The notes: generated from the sequence alone by a model not told the origin. Positions 9,504 through 17,242 are shown, counted from the stretch's first letter. The stretch: 26,613 nt of DNA from an uncultured Clostridia bacterium (GCA_937907305.1 CALERQ010000089.1:1-26613); one strand, 5' to 3'. A program made the numbers and translations.

Positions 9504-10523
9504 ATGAATGTACTGTTGACCGGCGGGGCCGGCTATATCGGCAGCCACACCGCAGTAGAGCTGCTGAACCGGGGCTGTGATATTGTTATAGCGGATGATT
9601 ATTCCAACAGCAGCCCCATGGCGGTGGAACGCATCCGGCAGATCACCGGCCGAGATTTTCCCGCCTACTGTGCTGATGTGACCGACCGTGAAGCCGTCCG
9701 CCGCATCTTCCGGGAGAACAAGATCGACTGCGTCATTCACTTTGCCGGTAAAAAGGCGGTAGGGGAGTCGGTCAAAATTCCTCTTTCCTATTACCGCACC
9801 AATATTGATGCCGCTCTGACAGTGTTGGAGTGCATGAAGGAGGCCGGTGTCAGCCGGTTTATCTTCTCTTCCTCCGCTACCGTTTACGGTTCGCTCAATC
9901 CCATCCCCTACCGGGAGGATATGCCCCGTGGGGAGTGTTCCAGCCCCTATGGCACTACCAAAGCCATGATTGAAAAGATCTTGGAAGATGCCTGCCATGC
10001 CGATTATAGCCTTTCGGTGGTGCTGCTGCGGTATTTCAATCCCATTGGGGCGCACCCCTCCGGCCTCATCGGGGAGGATCCCCAGGGCATCCCCAATAAT
10101 CTGCTGCCGTATATTGCGCAGGTGGCGGTGGGCCGCCGGGAAAAACTTACCGTCTTTGGCGATGATTATCCCACCCCCGATGGTACCTGCCGTCGGGACT
10201 ACCTCCATGTGATGGACCTGGCGGCGGGACATCACCTGGCGGCCTGCTACGCTATGGAACATGCCGGTGTTACCGCCGTGAATTTGGGCACAGGTACCCC
10301 GTACAGTGTTCTGGAGGTCATTGAAGCATTCCGGGAAGCCAGCGGCCGGGAGGTCCCCTATGTTATTGGCCCCCGCCGGGCGGGTGATTTGCCGGAATAC
10401 TGGGCCGATGCCGCCAAAGCGCAGGAGCTTTTCGGGTGGCAGGCACAGTACAGTCTCCGTGACATGTGCCGGGATACCTGGGCCTGGCAAAGCAAAAACC
10501 CGCAGGGCTACCCCGCAGAGTAA
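9504..10523 (+). CDS. galE: GalE, UDP-glucose 4-epimerase
   Basis: GalE interconverts UDP-glucose and UDP-galactose (often also the GlcNAc/GalNAc pair) with bound NAD. The 339-residue protein is an extended short-chain dehydrogenase with the NAD loop GGAGYIGSH (7-15), SSSATVYG with the catalytic serine/threonine region (about 122-129), and the catalytic pair Y149-xxx-K153 in YGTTK. YFNPIGAHPSG and GDDYPTPDGTCRRDYLHV are typical GalE segments, and the length is normal. It is transcribed from its own promoter after the ftsZ terminator. Activity on UDP-GlcNAc would link it to wall or capsule sugars, but that cannot be read from the sequence. Confidence 0.95.
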   Translation: MNVLLTGGAGYIGSHTAVELLNRGCDIVIADDYSNSSPMAVERIRQITGRDFPAYCADVTDREAVRRIFRENKIDCVIHFAGKKAVGESVKIPLSYYRTNIDAALTVLECMKEAGVSRFIFSSSATVYGSLNPIPYREDMPRGECSSPYGTTKAMIEKILEDACHADYSLSVVLLRYFNPIGAHPSGLIGEDPQGIPNNLLPYIAQVAVGRREKLTVFGDDYPTPDGTCRRDYLHVMDLAAGHHLAACYAMEHAGVTAVNLGTGTPYSVLEVIEAFREASGREVPYVIGPRRAGDLPEYWADAAKAQELFGWQAQYSLRDMCRDTWAWQSKNPQGYPAE

Positions 10524-10537
10524 TCGAAAACCGCAAA

Positions 10538-10565
10538 AAAAGAGACCCCTCGCAGGGTCTCTTTT
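10538..10565. terminator. Two-way terminator between galE and glmS
   Basis: AGAGACCC (10541-10548) pairs with GGGTCTCT (10555-10562) around a 6-nt loop. An A-run on the left and a T-run on the right extend the stem, so it can stop transcription from galE (+) and glmS (-), whose 3' ends face each other here. Confidence 0.9.
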
Positions 10566-10578
10566 CGTGTGTTATTGG

Positions 10579-12399
10579 TTATTCTACCGTCACGCTCTTG
10601 GCCAGGTTGCGGGGTTTATCCACATCGCAGCCGCGGGCATTGGCCGCCCCCAGCGCAATGAGCTGCAAGGTGACGACCAGCAGCAGCGGCACATATTCAT
10701 CCTCCACCGCCGGCAGCCGAATGATCTCATCGTAGCACTCGGGATCGACTTCCAGCCCCTCCAGCGTAATGAGCAGCACATGCGCCCCGCGGGCTTTTAC
10801 TTCCTTCACATTGCTTATCATCTTGCCCAGCGTCTTGCGCTGGGTCGCCAGCGCTATCACCGGGGTACCGTCGGTAATCAGGGAGATAGTCCCGTGCTTC
10901 AGCTCTCCGGCGGCGTAGGCCTCACAGTGGATATAGCTGATCTCCTTGAGCTTCAGGGAGCCCTCCATCGCCAGCGAATAATCCAACCCCCGCCCGAGGT
11001 AGAAAAGATGCTCGGCGTTTTTCAGCTCCTCGGCATACCGGAAAAATTCCGGTTCCATGGCCAGCACATGCGGCAGGTAGCTGATAGCGTTCAGCAGCTT
11101 TGGCAGCTGGCGGCGGCACCAGTCCACCGGCGCGCCCTTATCCGCCGCGATGCGGAAGCCCAGCAGATACATCATCGCCACCTGCACCGAATAGGCCTTG
11201 GTGCTGGCCACCGCGATCTCCGGCCCGGCGTAGGTATACAGGCAGTAGTCCGCCTCCCGCGCAATGGAAGATCCCACTACATTCACAATGCCTATGACGG
11301 GAATGCGGTTCTCCTTAAAGAGCCGCAGCGCCGCCAGGGTATCAGCGGTCTCGCCGCTTTGGCTTACCACCACCGCCGCGCAGCCGGGGGTAAAGATGGG
11401 ATCACGGTAGCGCAGCTCGCTGGCGACCTCGACCTCCACCGGCAGCCGCGCCAGCTTTTCGATGATCGCCTTGCCCACCATGCCGCTATACATGGCGGTA
11501 CCGCAGGCGGAAATATACAGCTTGGTCACATCCCGGAAGAAGCCATCCGGCAGTCCGTCCCCCTCAAAGGTCACAAATCCATCCTTGGTGCGCCCGTCAA
11601 TGGTATCAGCCAGCGCCCGGGGCTGTTCATGAATTTCCTTTTGCATAAAGCAGGGATAGCCGCCCTTCTGTGCCTGCTCTACCGACCAGTTGGCGATCTT
11701 GGCCTCTTTTTTGATGGGGGTCCCATCCGGGGCGTAGAAGCGCAGCTCTCCATAATGGGCCACTACCACTTCTTCCTCTTCCAACAGGTAATACTGCCGG
11801 GTGTATTCTATAATGGCCGGTACATCGGAGGCCACATAGCTGCCGGCATCGTCCTTGGCCGCGATGAGCGGGCTGCCCCGGCGGATGCCGTAAACGGTAT
11901 CAGGTTCTCCATCCAGCAGCATACAGAAGCCATAGGCTCCCTCCATCTCCGCCGTAGCGGCATGGATGGCTGCCACAGGGTTCTCGTGCAGCTTCATATG
12001 GTGGTCCAGCAGCGCCGCCGCTATTTCGGTATCAGTCTGGGTCAGGAAGTGATATCCTTCACGCTCCAGCCGCTTGCGCAGTGCCCGGTAGTTTTCTATA
12101 ATGCCGTTATGCACCAGCGTTACACGACCCTGCCGGTGTGGGTGGGCATTCACATCATTGGGGATGCCATGGGTGGCCCAGCGGGTGTGCCCTATGCCGC
12201 AGTGGCTGGCAAGCCCCCGGTCGCCGCAGACGGCCCGCAGGTTGCTCAGCCGCCCCGCTGCCTTAATGACTTCTATTTTTTCCTCGTCCCACAGGGCGAT
12301 ACCGGCACTGTCATAGCCGCGGTATTCCAGGTTCTCCAGTCCATGCAGCAGCTTTTCCCGGGCGCACTCCGTCCCCGAATAACCAATGATTCCACACAT
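10579..12399 (-). CDS. glmS: GlmS, glutamine--fructose-6-phosphate aminotransferase (isomerizing)
   Basis: GlmS makes glucosamine-6-phosphate from fructose-6-phosphate and glutamine, the entry step to UDP-GlcNAc. The protein has an N-terminal class II glutamine amidotransferase domain (MCGIIGYSG with the nucleophilic Cys after Met removal, YRGYDSAG, HTRWATHG) and two SIS sugar-isomerase domains (SACGTAMYSG, SQSGETADTL, HGTISLI), ending PRNLAKSVTVE. I chose the start at 12399, giving 606 residues, because Cys must follow Met; GGAAAGGAG lies upstream. An in-frame ATG at 12432 would bury the catalytic Cys. It is preceded by a glmS ribozyme and so is very likely repressed by its own product. Confidence 0.98.
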   Translation of the reverse strand: MCGIIGYSGTECAREKLLHGLENLEYRGYDSAGIALWDEEKIEVIKAAGRLSNLRAVCGDRGLASHCGIGHTRWATHGIPNDVNAHPHRQGRVTLVHNGIIENYRALRKRLEREGYHFLTQTDTEIAAALLDHHMKLHENPVAAIHAATAEMEGAYGFCMLLDGEPDTVYGIRRGSPLIAAKDDAGSYVASDVPAIIEYTRQYYLLEEEEVVVAHYGELRFYAPDGTPIKKEAKIANWSVEQAQKGGYPCFMQKEIHEQPRALADTIDGRTKDGFVTFEGDGLPDGFFRDVTKLYISACGTAMYSGMVGKAIIEKLARLPVEVEVASELRYRDPIFTPGCAAVVVSQSGETADTLAALRLFKENRIPVIGIVNVVGSSIAREADYCLYTYAGPEIAVASTKAYSVQVAMMYLLGFRIAADKGAPVDWCRRQLPKLLNAISYLPHVLAMEPEFFRYAEELKNAEHLFYLGRGLDYSLAMEGSLKLKEISYIHCEAYAAGELKHGTISLITDGTPVIALATQRKTLGKMISNVKEVKARGAHVLLITLEGLEVDPECYDEIIRLPAVEDEYVPLLLVVTLQLIALGAANARGCDVDKPRNLAKSVTVE

Positions 12400-12508
12400 A
12401 AATAATAAGGCTCCTTTCCCGCAGATATCCATGGCGCGGGAGAGAAACCTTCGCTAAAAGTGCTTTTACCCTATGGCACGGCGGGCCGGTACAGCAGCTG
12501 CACCGGCA

Positions 12509-12615
12509 GGATAACGAAAACCAAAGGGGAGAATACAGGCTGTTTCTCTCCGCGGGGTCCCGCAGGGATGCCCAAAAGCATCCCCCGCACGGGATATCTG
12601 TTCTGTTCGTTATCC
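12509..12615 (-). promoter_or_regulatory. Additional folded leader domain between glmS ribozyme and glmS
   Basis: In the transcript, GGATAACGAA (12606-12615) can pair perfectly with TTCGTTATCC (12509-12518), closing a domain of about 107 nt. Inside are a hairpin with stem GGGATGC/GCATCCC extended by TCCCG/CGGGA, and a second hairpin GGAGA/TCTCC with inner ACAG/CTGT. A further hairpin GCCGGT/ACCGGC follows downstream. None has a U-run, so it does not look like a terminator. It is not part of the known ribozyme core; its role is unknown. Confidence 0.55.
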
Positions 12616-12759
12616 ATAGCCGGTTCTTTGTTGCACGGTCGCCCGTGTTTTTGCACCGGCCTGCGCTGTGGCAGCAGCGGGAGGGCATCCGCCGAATTTT
12701 CGATACTCCCTCCACCTCGTCATCCGCCCGCGGTACACAAACCGGGCGGTACTGGCGCT
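12616..12759 (-). ncRNA. glmS self-cleaving ribozyme/riboswitch
   Basis: Read on the - strand, the region starts A|GCGCC (predicted cleavage between 12759 and 12758) and continues with TGACGAGGTGGAGGG (core near 12706-12722), then TATCGA, TTCGGCGGATGCCC and TCCC, the signature of glmS ribozymes. The 3' domain has the hairpin CACGG-GCGA-CCGTG (12634-12647) followed by CAACAAAGA and the closing stem GCCGGT/ACCGGC, matching P4.1/P4. In this family glucosamine-6-phosphate acts as cofactor for cleavage, and the cleaved mRNA is degraded. It lies between the promoter and glmS, as expected. The far 3' edge is approximate. Confidence 0.95.
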
Positions 12760-12771
12760 TTGAACATATTT

Positions 12772-12800
12772 ATTATACCAAAATATTCTCTCCCTGTAAA
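12772..12800 (-). promoter_or_regulatory. sigma-A promoter of the glmS leader
   Basis: On the - strand, TTTACA (12795-12800), a 17-bp spacer and TATAAT (12772-12777). The predicted start near 12765 leaves only a few nucleotides before the ribozyme cleavage site. Confidence 0.85.
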
Positions 12801-12802
12801 GT

Positions 12803-12834
12803 AAAAAAGAGGGAAGAGCCGCCGGGCTCCTCCC
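12803..12834 (-). terminator. Rho-independent terminator of spoVG
   Basis: On the - strand, GGGAGGAGCC pairs with GGCTCTTCCC (one wobble) around a 4-nt loop, followed by TCTTTTTT. It sits between the spoVG stop and the glmS promoter, separating the two units. Confidence 0.9.
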
Positions 12835-12849
12835 TACATACTATGCGCC

Positions 12850-13149
12850 TTATGCCGGAATATGCGGGGTCGCCGCCTGCTCCGCCTCCAGCTGGGCCAG
12901 GTGGGTCTGGTATCGGTCCAGGATCGCTTCCTCCAGGGTATGCCGCGCCTCGGGTGTGATAGGATGGGCAATATCCCGGAAAGTCCCATTTTCATCCTTG
13001 CGGCTGGGCATCGCCACAAAGAGCCGCTCCGGCCCCTCTATGACCTTGATATCGTGTACGGCCAGGTCGCCGTCTATGGTGACTGAAACCAACGCCTTCA
13101 GCCGTGCGTCCTCGTAAATTTTGCGGATCCGAATATCGGTGATATTCAT
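12850..13149 (-). CDS. spoVG: SpoVG, RNA/DNA-binding regulatory protein
   Basis: SpoVG is a small conserved Firmicute protein first named for spore cortex formation; in several species it binds nucleic acid and affects wall, division or virulence genes. The 99-residue product matches the family along its whole length: TDIRIRKI, LKALVSVTIDGDLAVHDIKV, IEGPERLFVAMPSRK, FRDIAHPITPEAR. The C-terminal 20 residues (LEAEQAATPHIPA) are variable. The start follows GAAAGGAG. The family occurs in non-sporulating bacteria too, so it does not prove sporulation. It is divergent from murC, a common neighbour in clostridia. Its leader contains a copy of the nested-palindrome repeat (13208-13301); no clear promoter was found. 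Confidence 0.95.
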   Translation of the reverse strand: MNITDIRIRKIYEDARLKALVSVTIDGDLAVHDIKVIEGPERLFVAMPSRKDENGTFRDIAHPITPEARHTLEEAILDRYQTHLAQLEAEQAATPHIPA

Positions 13150-13207
13150 GCCTGTTTCTCCTTTCAGTTGCCTTTTATTTTTGTTGGGCGCAGGCGGCGA
13201 ACGGAAT

Positions 13208-13301
13208 GATCGGCGAGGGCTGTGTCAGGGCCTCGACAGGCGCCAGCCCGCCTTCACCGGGCGCCAGCCTGCCTTCGCCCCCTCCTTGCCCTCATTCGAT
13301 C
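13208..13301 (-). repeat. Nested-palindrome intergenic repeat, copy A (upstream of spoVG)
   Basis: This 94-bp element is alignable almost base for base with 24606-24700. Nested pairs are GATCG/CGATC at the ends, CAGGC (13237-13241)/GCCTG (13267-13271), and GCCCG (13246-13250)/CGGGC (13258-13262) around a CTTC-containing loop. Similarity continues outwards toward spoVG for about 15 bp. It begins 59 bases upstream of the spoVG start and is listed on the - strand to match that gene. Confidence 0.7.
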
Positions 13302-13409
13302 CTGCCGCCCGCCGCCTGCGCCTGCGGGCTTCGCTTGCCATTAGCCTTGTCCGCCGTTTGGCAAATTATGCACTCCCCACCGCTTTTTGTATTAAAATGC
13401 CCCTCGCTA

Positions 13410-13439
13410 TTGTCAAAAGCCCTGCCTTTGGGGTATAAT
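13410..13439 (+). promoter_or_regulatory. sigma-A promoter of murC
   Basis: TTGTCA (13410-13415), 18-bp spacer, TATAAT (13434-13439). The predicted start is near 13446, so an upstream ATG at 13445 cannot be used and murC starts at 13478. Confidence 0.8.
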
Positions 13440-13477
13440 ATACCATGTATGAAATTCTTAAAGGTGGCGGTCACAGT

Positions 13478-14857
13478 ATGGTAAAACCGATTGAAACCAT
13501 CCCGGAAGGGGTCAAACATATCCATTGCATCGGCATCGGCGGCAGCGGCATGTTCCCACTGGTACAGATCCTGCACGGCCGGGGCTACACCATAACCGGC
13601 AGCGATAATAACGAAAGCGATATCGTCAACCTCGAGCGCCAAATGGGCATCGAGGTGATGATGGGTCAGCGGGCGGAAAATATCCAGGGCGCCGATCTCA
13701 TTCTCTATTCCGCCGCCATTATGGATACCAACCCTGAGCTCATTGCCGCGCGGGAAAGCGGCCTGCCCCTGTGGGAGCGTGCCAAAATGCTGGGGGCCGT
13801 CTCCAGCTGGTACAGCGAGGCGCTGGGCGTCTGCGGCACCCACGGCAAAACCACCACCACCGCCATGATCGTCCAGATCCTCTATATGGCGGGTCTGGAT
13901 CCCTCTGCCGTCATTGGCGGCAAGCTGCGTACCATCGGCGGCTACGGCCGCAGTGGGAAAACCCAGCGCTTTGTGTACGAAGCCTGCGAGTTCAAGGATA
14001 CCTTCCTTTCCACCCATCCGGATATCGCCCTCGTCCTCAATATCGATAACGACCACATGGAATACTTCCACACCGTGGAAAATGCCATGAAGAGCTATAC
14101 CAAGTTTGCCCTAAAGGCTCATACCGTCCTGTATAACGGCAGCGATGAAAAGACCTGCCGCGCCATGGCGGAAGCGGCAGGGGAGGGGAGAACCTTCCTC
14201 ACCTTTGGCTGGGAGGACACCAACGACTATTACCCCGCCAATCTCCGCCACCTGGGTGGCCTGGACCGCCGCTTTACCCTCATGTTCCGCGGTAAGCCTC
14301 TCACCGAGATCCACCTGCAGATCCCCGGCGACCACAATATCCTCAATGCCATTGCCGCCGCCGCGGGTGCTATGCAGCTGGGTGCCACCCCGGAGCAGGC
14401 CGCTGCCGGCCTGGCCGCTTTTACCGGCGCGGGACGCCGCTTTGAGGTACTGGGCAAGACCCACAAAGGCGCCACCGTCGCTGATGACTATGCCCATCAT
14501 CCTGCGGAGCTGCGCGCTACCCTCACCGCCGCTAAGGAGCTGGACTTCAAGCGGGTCTGGGCCGTGTTCCAGCCCTTCACCTTCAGCCGCACCTATATGC
14601 TGTTGGAGGACTTTGTCTCCGCCCTGTCCATCGCCGATCATGTTGTTCTCTCACCCATTATGGGCAGCCGGGAGGTCAATACCTACCACATCACCTCGGA
14701 AGACCTCGGCGAAAAGATCCCCGGCTGTGTCTGCCTGCCCTCCTTCCAGGCCATGGCGGATTACATTGACCAGCATTCCGAGCCTGGCGATCTTATTCTT
14801 ACCCTCGGCTGCGGCGATGTTTACAAATGCGCCCGCATGATCCTGCACCACGAATAA
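13478..14857 (+). CDS. murC: MurC, UDP-MurNAc--L-alanine ligase
   Basis: MurC adds L-alanine to UDP-MurNAc, the first ATP-driven step of the peptide stem. The 459-residue protein shows the N-terminal nucleotide loop HCIGIGGSGM, the ATP loop GTHGKTTTTAM, EACEFKDTFL, NIDNDHMEYF, the arginine-containing GAGRRFEVLG, and DDYAHHPAELRATL in the C-terminal domain. The start at 13478 was chosen over 13445 because the latter coincides with the predicted transcription start; AAGGTGG lies 10 bases upstream of 13478. It is outside the dcw cluster, as in many Firmicutes, and divergent from spoVG. Confidence 0.97.
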   Translation: MVKPIETIPEGVKHIHCIGIGGSGMFPLVQILHGRGYTITGSDNNESDIVNLERQMGIEVMMGQRAENIQGADLILYSAAIMDTNPELIAARESGLPLWERAKMLGAVSSWYSEALGVCGTHGKTTTTAMIVQILYMAGLDPSAVIGGKLRTIGGYGRSGKTQRFVYEACEFKDTFLSTHPDIALVLNIDNDHMEYFHTVENAMKSYTKFALKAHTVLYNGSDEKTCRAMAEAAGEGRTFLTFGWEDTNDYYPANLRHLGGLDRRFTLMFRGKPLTEIHLQIPGDHNILNAIAAAAGAMQLGATPEQAAAGLAAFTGAGRRFEVLGKTHKGATVADDYAHHPAELRATLTAAKELDFKRVWAVFQPFTFSRTYMLLEDFVSALSIADHVVLSPIMGSREVNTYHITSEDLGEKIPGCVCLPSFQAMADYIDQHSEPGDLILTLGCGDVYKCARMILHHE

Positions 14858-14867
14858 TTGTTTCGGA

Positions 14868-14900
14868 GGCTCCCCTTCTGCGGGGAGCTTCTTCCTTTTT
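14868..14900 (+). terminator. Rho-independent terminator of murC
   Basis: GCTCCCC (14869-14875) pairs with GGGGAGC (14882-14888), followed by a T-rich run ending TTTTT. It starts about 10 bases after the murC stop. Confidence 0.85.
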
Positions 14901-14922
14901 ATCCGCTGCAGGCCGCAGGCCG

Positions 14923-15000
14923 CGCGCCGCCCCGCCGCCGCTTTCGCGGCGGCCCCCTGCCGGGGGCGTCACACGCCTTTGGCGCGTGCGGGGCGGCGCG
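14923..15000. repeat. Three-hairpin cloverleaf element 1
   Basis: Closing stem CGCGCCGCCCCG (14923-14934)/CGGGGCGGCGCG (14989-15000), 12 bp perfect. It encloses hairpin 1 CCGCCGC-tttc-GCGGCGG (14935-14952), hairpin 2 CCCCC-tgcc-GGGGG (14953-14966) and hairpin 3 CACACGCC-ttt-GGCGCGTG (14970-14988, one A/C mismatch). It is the most divergent member in sequence and lies just after the murC terminator. Confidence 0.8.
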
Positions 15001-15170
15001 TCCCTCTCTCCGCGGCCTTATCCCTCTGCGGGCTCGCTTCGCTCGCCCCTTCTGTCAACTACCCGCCAAAATCAATCTCCATTCGTTGTGCATTTATTAC
15101 AAAATATTTCTCAAATTTTCGTCAATATAGCAGCGAGTCCCCAAAATATGACCAATTTGTAAAAAAACAC

Positions 15171-15199
15171 TTGCATTATCCGGCCAGCGGTGCTATAAA
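15171..15199 (+). promoter_or_regulatory. sigma-A promoter of the lysine-riboswitch transporter
   Basis: TTGCAT (15171-15176), 17-bp spacer, TATAAA (15194-15199). The bases TGC precede the -10 core. The expected start near 15206 puts the whole aptamer at the 5' end of the transcript. The 120 bp before it are AT-rich with no gene. Confidence 0.75.
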
Positions 15200-15223
15200 T
15201 GTGACAACAGAATAAAGCCAATT

Positions 15224-15387
15224 TGGTAGAGGTTGCGGGTTTCATCAGTAACCACCCCCACACGGCCCGGGAGGCCGGGGAGGGCGAAAGGGAAAACCGC
15301 CGAAGAGAAAAGTTCCCCCGAGAACTTTTCTACTGGGACGCAGCAGAATATGCTGCGTACTGTCACAGTATCTGTGGAGAGCTATCA
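15224..15387 (+). ncRNA. Lysine riboswitch (L box) aptamer
   Basis: Conserved L-box segments occur in order: AGAGGTTGCGGGTTTCATCAGTA, given here in parts as AGAGGTTGCG (from 15228) and CATCAGTA, then GGGAAAACCGCCGAAG (about 15290-15304), CTGTCA and GGAGAGCTATC near the 3' end. Five helices can be drawn: P1 TGGTAG/CTATCA, a long P2 arm, P3 AGAAAAGTTC/GAACTTTTCT (15306-15331), P4 ACGCAGCA/TGCTGCGT (15338-15358) and P5 CACAG/CTGTG (15364-15376). It is followed by a terminator before the start codon, so bound lysine should switch the gene off. Confidence 0.93.
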
Positions 15388-15417
15388 GTGGATCAAGCGT
15401 TTTTCAGTAATTCGCCG

Positions 15418-15456
15418 GCCATGAGATTTGTTTTCCGCATTTCTCATGGCTTTTTT
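15418..15456 (+). terminator. Attenuator terminator of the lysine riboswitch
   Basis: GCCATGAGA (15418-15426) pairs perfectly with TCTCATGGC (15442-15450), followed by six T. It ends 13 bases before the AGGAGGT ribosome site. The P1 3' strand (TCAGTGG, 15385-15391) can pair with CCATGA in the left arm with one bulge, a plausible antiterminator. Confidence 0.88.
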
Positions 15457-15483
15457 CGTTCCATTTTTCAGGAGGTAAATCTT

Positions 15484-16980
15484 ATGTTTGGTACATTCTG
15501 GGCACTCGTTCCCCCCATCATCGCTATCGCGCTGGCGCTTATCACCAAGGAAGTTTACAGCTCCCTGTTCATCGGTGCCGTGGCCGGTGCCCTGTTCTAT
15601 GCCGGTTTCCATGTGGAAGCACTGGACTCCCTGCTCAATGACGGCATCGTTGCCGCCATCAGCGATAACGCCGGTATCTTCATGTTCCTGGTGCTGCTGG
15701 GCATCCTCGTCGCTCTGCTCAATAAGGCCGGCGGCTCCGCGGCCTTCGGCGCCTGGGCCAAGACCCACATCAAGACCCGCGGTGGCGCCATGTTCGCCAC
15801 CTTCCTGCTGGGTGTACTCATCTTCGTGGATGACTACTTCAACTGCCTCACCGTCGGCAGCGTTATGCGCCCGGTAACGGATAGCCACCATGTTTCCCGC
15901 GCCAAGCTGGCTTACCTCATCGATGCCACCGCTGCCCCCATCTGCATGATCGCCCCCATTTCTTCCTGGGCGGCTGCCGTTTCCGGCGTTGTGGAAGATT
16001 ACAGCGGCTTCGATCTGTTCGTCCGCGCCATCCCCTTCAATTTCTACTCCCTGCTCACCATCGTTATGGTGCTGTTCCTGTGCAAGAGCGGCATGGACTA
16101 CGGTCCCATGCGCCGCCACGAGCTCAACGCCATCCGCAATAACGATCTGTTCACCGAGGGCGAGCAGCCCGAGGCCGTCGAGGAAGTTTCCAATCCCCGC
16201 GCAAAGGTGATCGACCTGCTGCTGCCCATCCTCGTGCTGGTCGCGCTGTGCGTTGGCGGTCTGGTCTACTCCGGCTACCTCAATGGCGGTACCGATCTCA
16301 TCAGCGCTTTCGAAAACTGCGATGCCTTCTTTGGCCTGCCCTGGGGCGCTGTTATGGCTTTGGTGTTCACCGTTATCTATTTCATTGCCCGCCGTGTCAT
16401 CTCCTTCAAGGATGCCATGAGCTGCATCCCCCAGGGCTTCTGCGCCATGGTTCCCGCCATTCTCATCCTCACCCTGGCCACCTCCCTCAAGAATATGACC
16501 ACTCTGCTGGGCGCCAAGGAGTTTGTCGCCGGCATGATGCACAGCGCCTCTAGCGGCCTTTACAGCCTGCTGCCCGCCGTCATCTATCTCGTTGCCTGCG
16601 GCCTGGCGTTTGCCACCGGTACCTCCTGGGGCACCTTCGGCATCCTCATCCCCATCGTCACCGAGGTCTTCAAGGCCGATTTCACCCTCATGATCGTCGG
16701 TGTTTCCGCCTGCCTCGCCGGTGCGGTATTCGGTGACCATGTTTCTCCCATCAGCGATACTACCATCATGGCTTCCGCCGGTGCCCAGTGCAATCATATT
16801 AACCATGTGTCCACCCAGTTCCCATATGCGGCTACTGTGGCTATCGTTGCCTTTATTACCTATATCATCGCAGGCTTTGTGCCCAATGCCGTCATTGTAC
16901 TGCCCATCGGCATTGTCCTGATGCTTGTCACCCTGTTCGTTATCCGTGGCATCACCAGCCGCCGCGGCGCGGAGGGCTGA
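15484..16980 (+). CDS. NhaC-family transporter, probable lysine transporter
   Basis: The 498-residue polytopic protein belongs to the NhaC Na+/H+ antiporter superfamily: FVDDYFNCLTVGSVMRPVTD, KLAYLIDATAAPICMIAPIS, and the C-terminal FGDHVSPISDTTIMASAGAQ followed by CNHINHVSTQ. About 11-12 hydrophobic segments are visible, with a hydrophilic loop near residues 200-240. The start at 15484 follows AGGAGGT; the frame is open upstream to 15223, but that part is the riboswitch. A lysine riboswitch with attenuator controls it, which points to lysine as substrate; NhaC-like genes under L-box control have been proposed as lysine transporters (sometimes named lysW). Family membership is read from sequence, the substrate is inferred. 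A terminator follows. Confidence 0.92.
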   Translation: MFGTFWALVPPIIAIALALITKEVYSSLFIGAVAGALFYAGFHVEALDSLLNDGIVAAISDNAGIFMFLVLLGILVALLNKAGGSAAFGAWAKTHIKTRGGAMFATFLLGVLIFVDDYFNCLTVGSVMRPVTDSHHVSRAKLAYLIDATAAPICMIAPISSWAAAVSGVVEDYSGFDLFVRAIPFNFYSLLTIVMVLFLCKSGMDYGPMRRHELNAIRNNDLFTEGEQPEAVEEVSNPRAKVIDLLLPILVLVALCVGGLVYSGYLNGGTDLISAFENCDAFFGLPWGAVMALVFTVIYFIARRVISFKDAMSCIPQGFCAMVPAILILTLATSLKNMTTLLGAKEFVAGMMHSASSGLYSLLPAVIYLVACGLAFATGTSWGTFGILIPIVTEVFKADFTLMIVGVSACLAGAVFGDHVSPISDTTIMASAGAQCNHINHVSTQFPYAATVAIVAFITYIIAGFVPNAVIVLPIGIVLMLVTLFVIRGITSRRGAEG

Positions 16981-17001
16981 TTACCCCGCTTTGCTTTTCC
17001 G

Positions 17002-17040
17002 CCAGCCTCTCCGCAGATGGAGGGGCTGGTTTCTGCTTCC
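17002..17040 (+). terminator. Terminator of the NhaC-family transporter
   Basis: CCAGCCTCTCC (17002-17012) pairs with GGAGGGGCTGG (17019-17029, one wobble) around a 6-nt loop, followed by TTTCTGCTT. Confidence 0.8.
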
Positions 17041-17066
17041 CCGCCAATCCCCGCAAGCCGTGCATC

Positions 17067-17152
17067 GGCCCGCAGGGCGCCCCGGCTTCGCCGGGGCTGG
17101 CCGGGGCTTCGCCCCGGCCTACGGCCGCCTGCGGCGGCCGGCCCTGCGGGCC
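17067..17152. repeat. Three-hairpin cloverleaf element 2
   Basis: Closing stem GGCCCGCAGGGC (17067-17078)/GCCCTGCGGGCC (17141-17152), 12 bp perfect. It encloses GCCCCGGC-ttc-GCCGGGGC (17079-17097), GGCCGGGGC-ttc-GCCCCGGCC (17099-17119) and CGGCCGCC-tgc-GGCGGCCG (17122-17140). All four stems are perfect and nearly every base is paired. It lies after the transporter terminator. Confidence 0.9.
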
Positions 17153-17242
17153 CGCTCCCCGCTGGAATTCCGTCCCTCCCCATAATACCCAGACCTTCCG
17201 CACCCGCCGCCCCGCTTTTTCATAGAATAAACCATCCCCGCA

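Noticed and set aside
10306..12405. Long open frame on the + strand opposite glmS
   Set aside because: It is the antisense shadow of glmS in GC-rich DNA, has no family motifs and overlaps the end of galE. The same holds for the long + frames opposite htpG and clpB.
12432..12432. Earlier in-frame ATG for glmS at 12432
   Set aside because: It would place 11 residues before the catalytic Cys, which must become the N terminus after Met removal.
13445..13477. Earlier murC start at 13445
   Set aside because: It coincides with the transcription start predicted from TTGTCA/TATAAT, leaving no leader; 13478 has a ribosome site.
15110..15130. CodY-like box AATTTTCGTCAATAT before the lysine riboswitch promoter
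   Set aside because: Only the left half fits the consensus; AT-rich DNA makes this easy by chance.
15223..15483. N-terminal extension of the NhaC-family transporter reading back to 15223
   Set aside because: This stretch is the lysine riboswitch and its terminator. AGGAGGT before 15484 and the family N terminus fix the later start.
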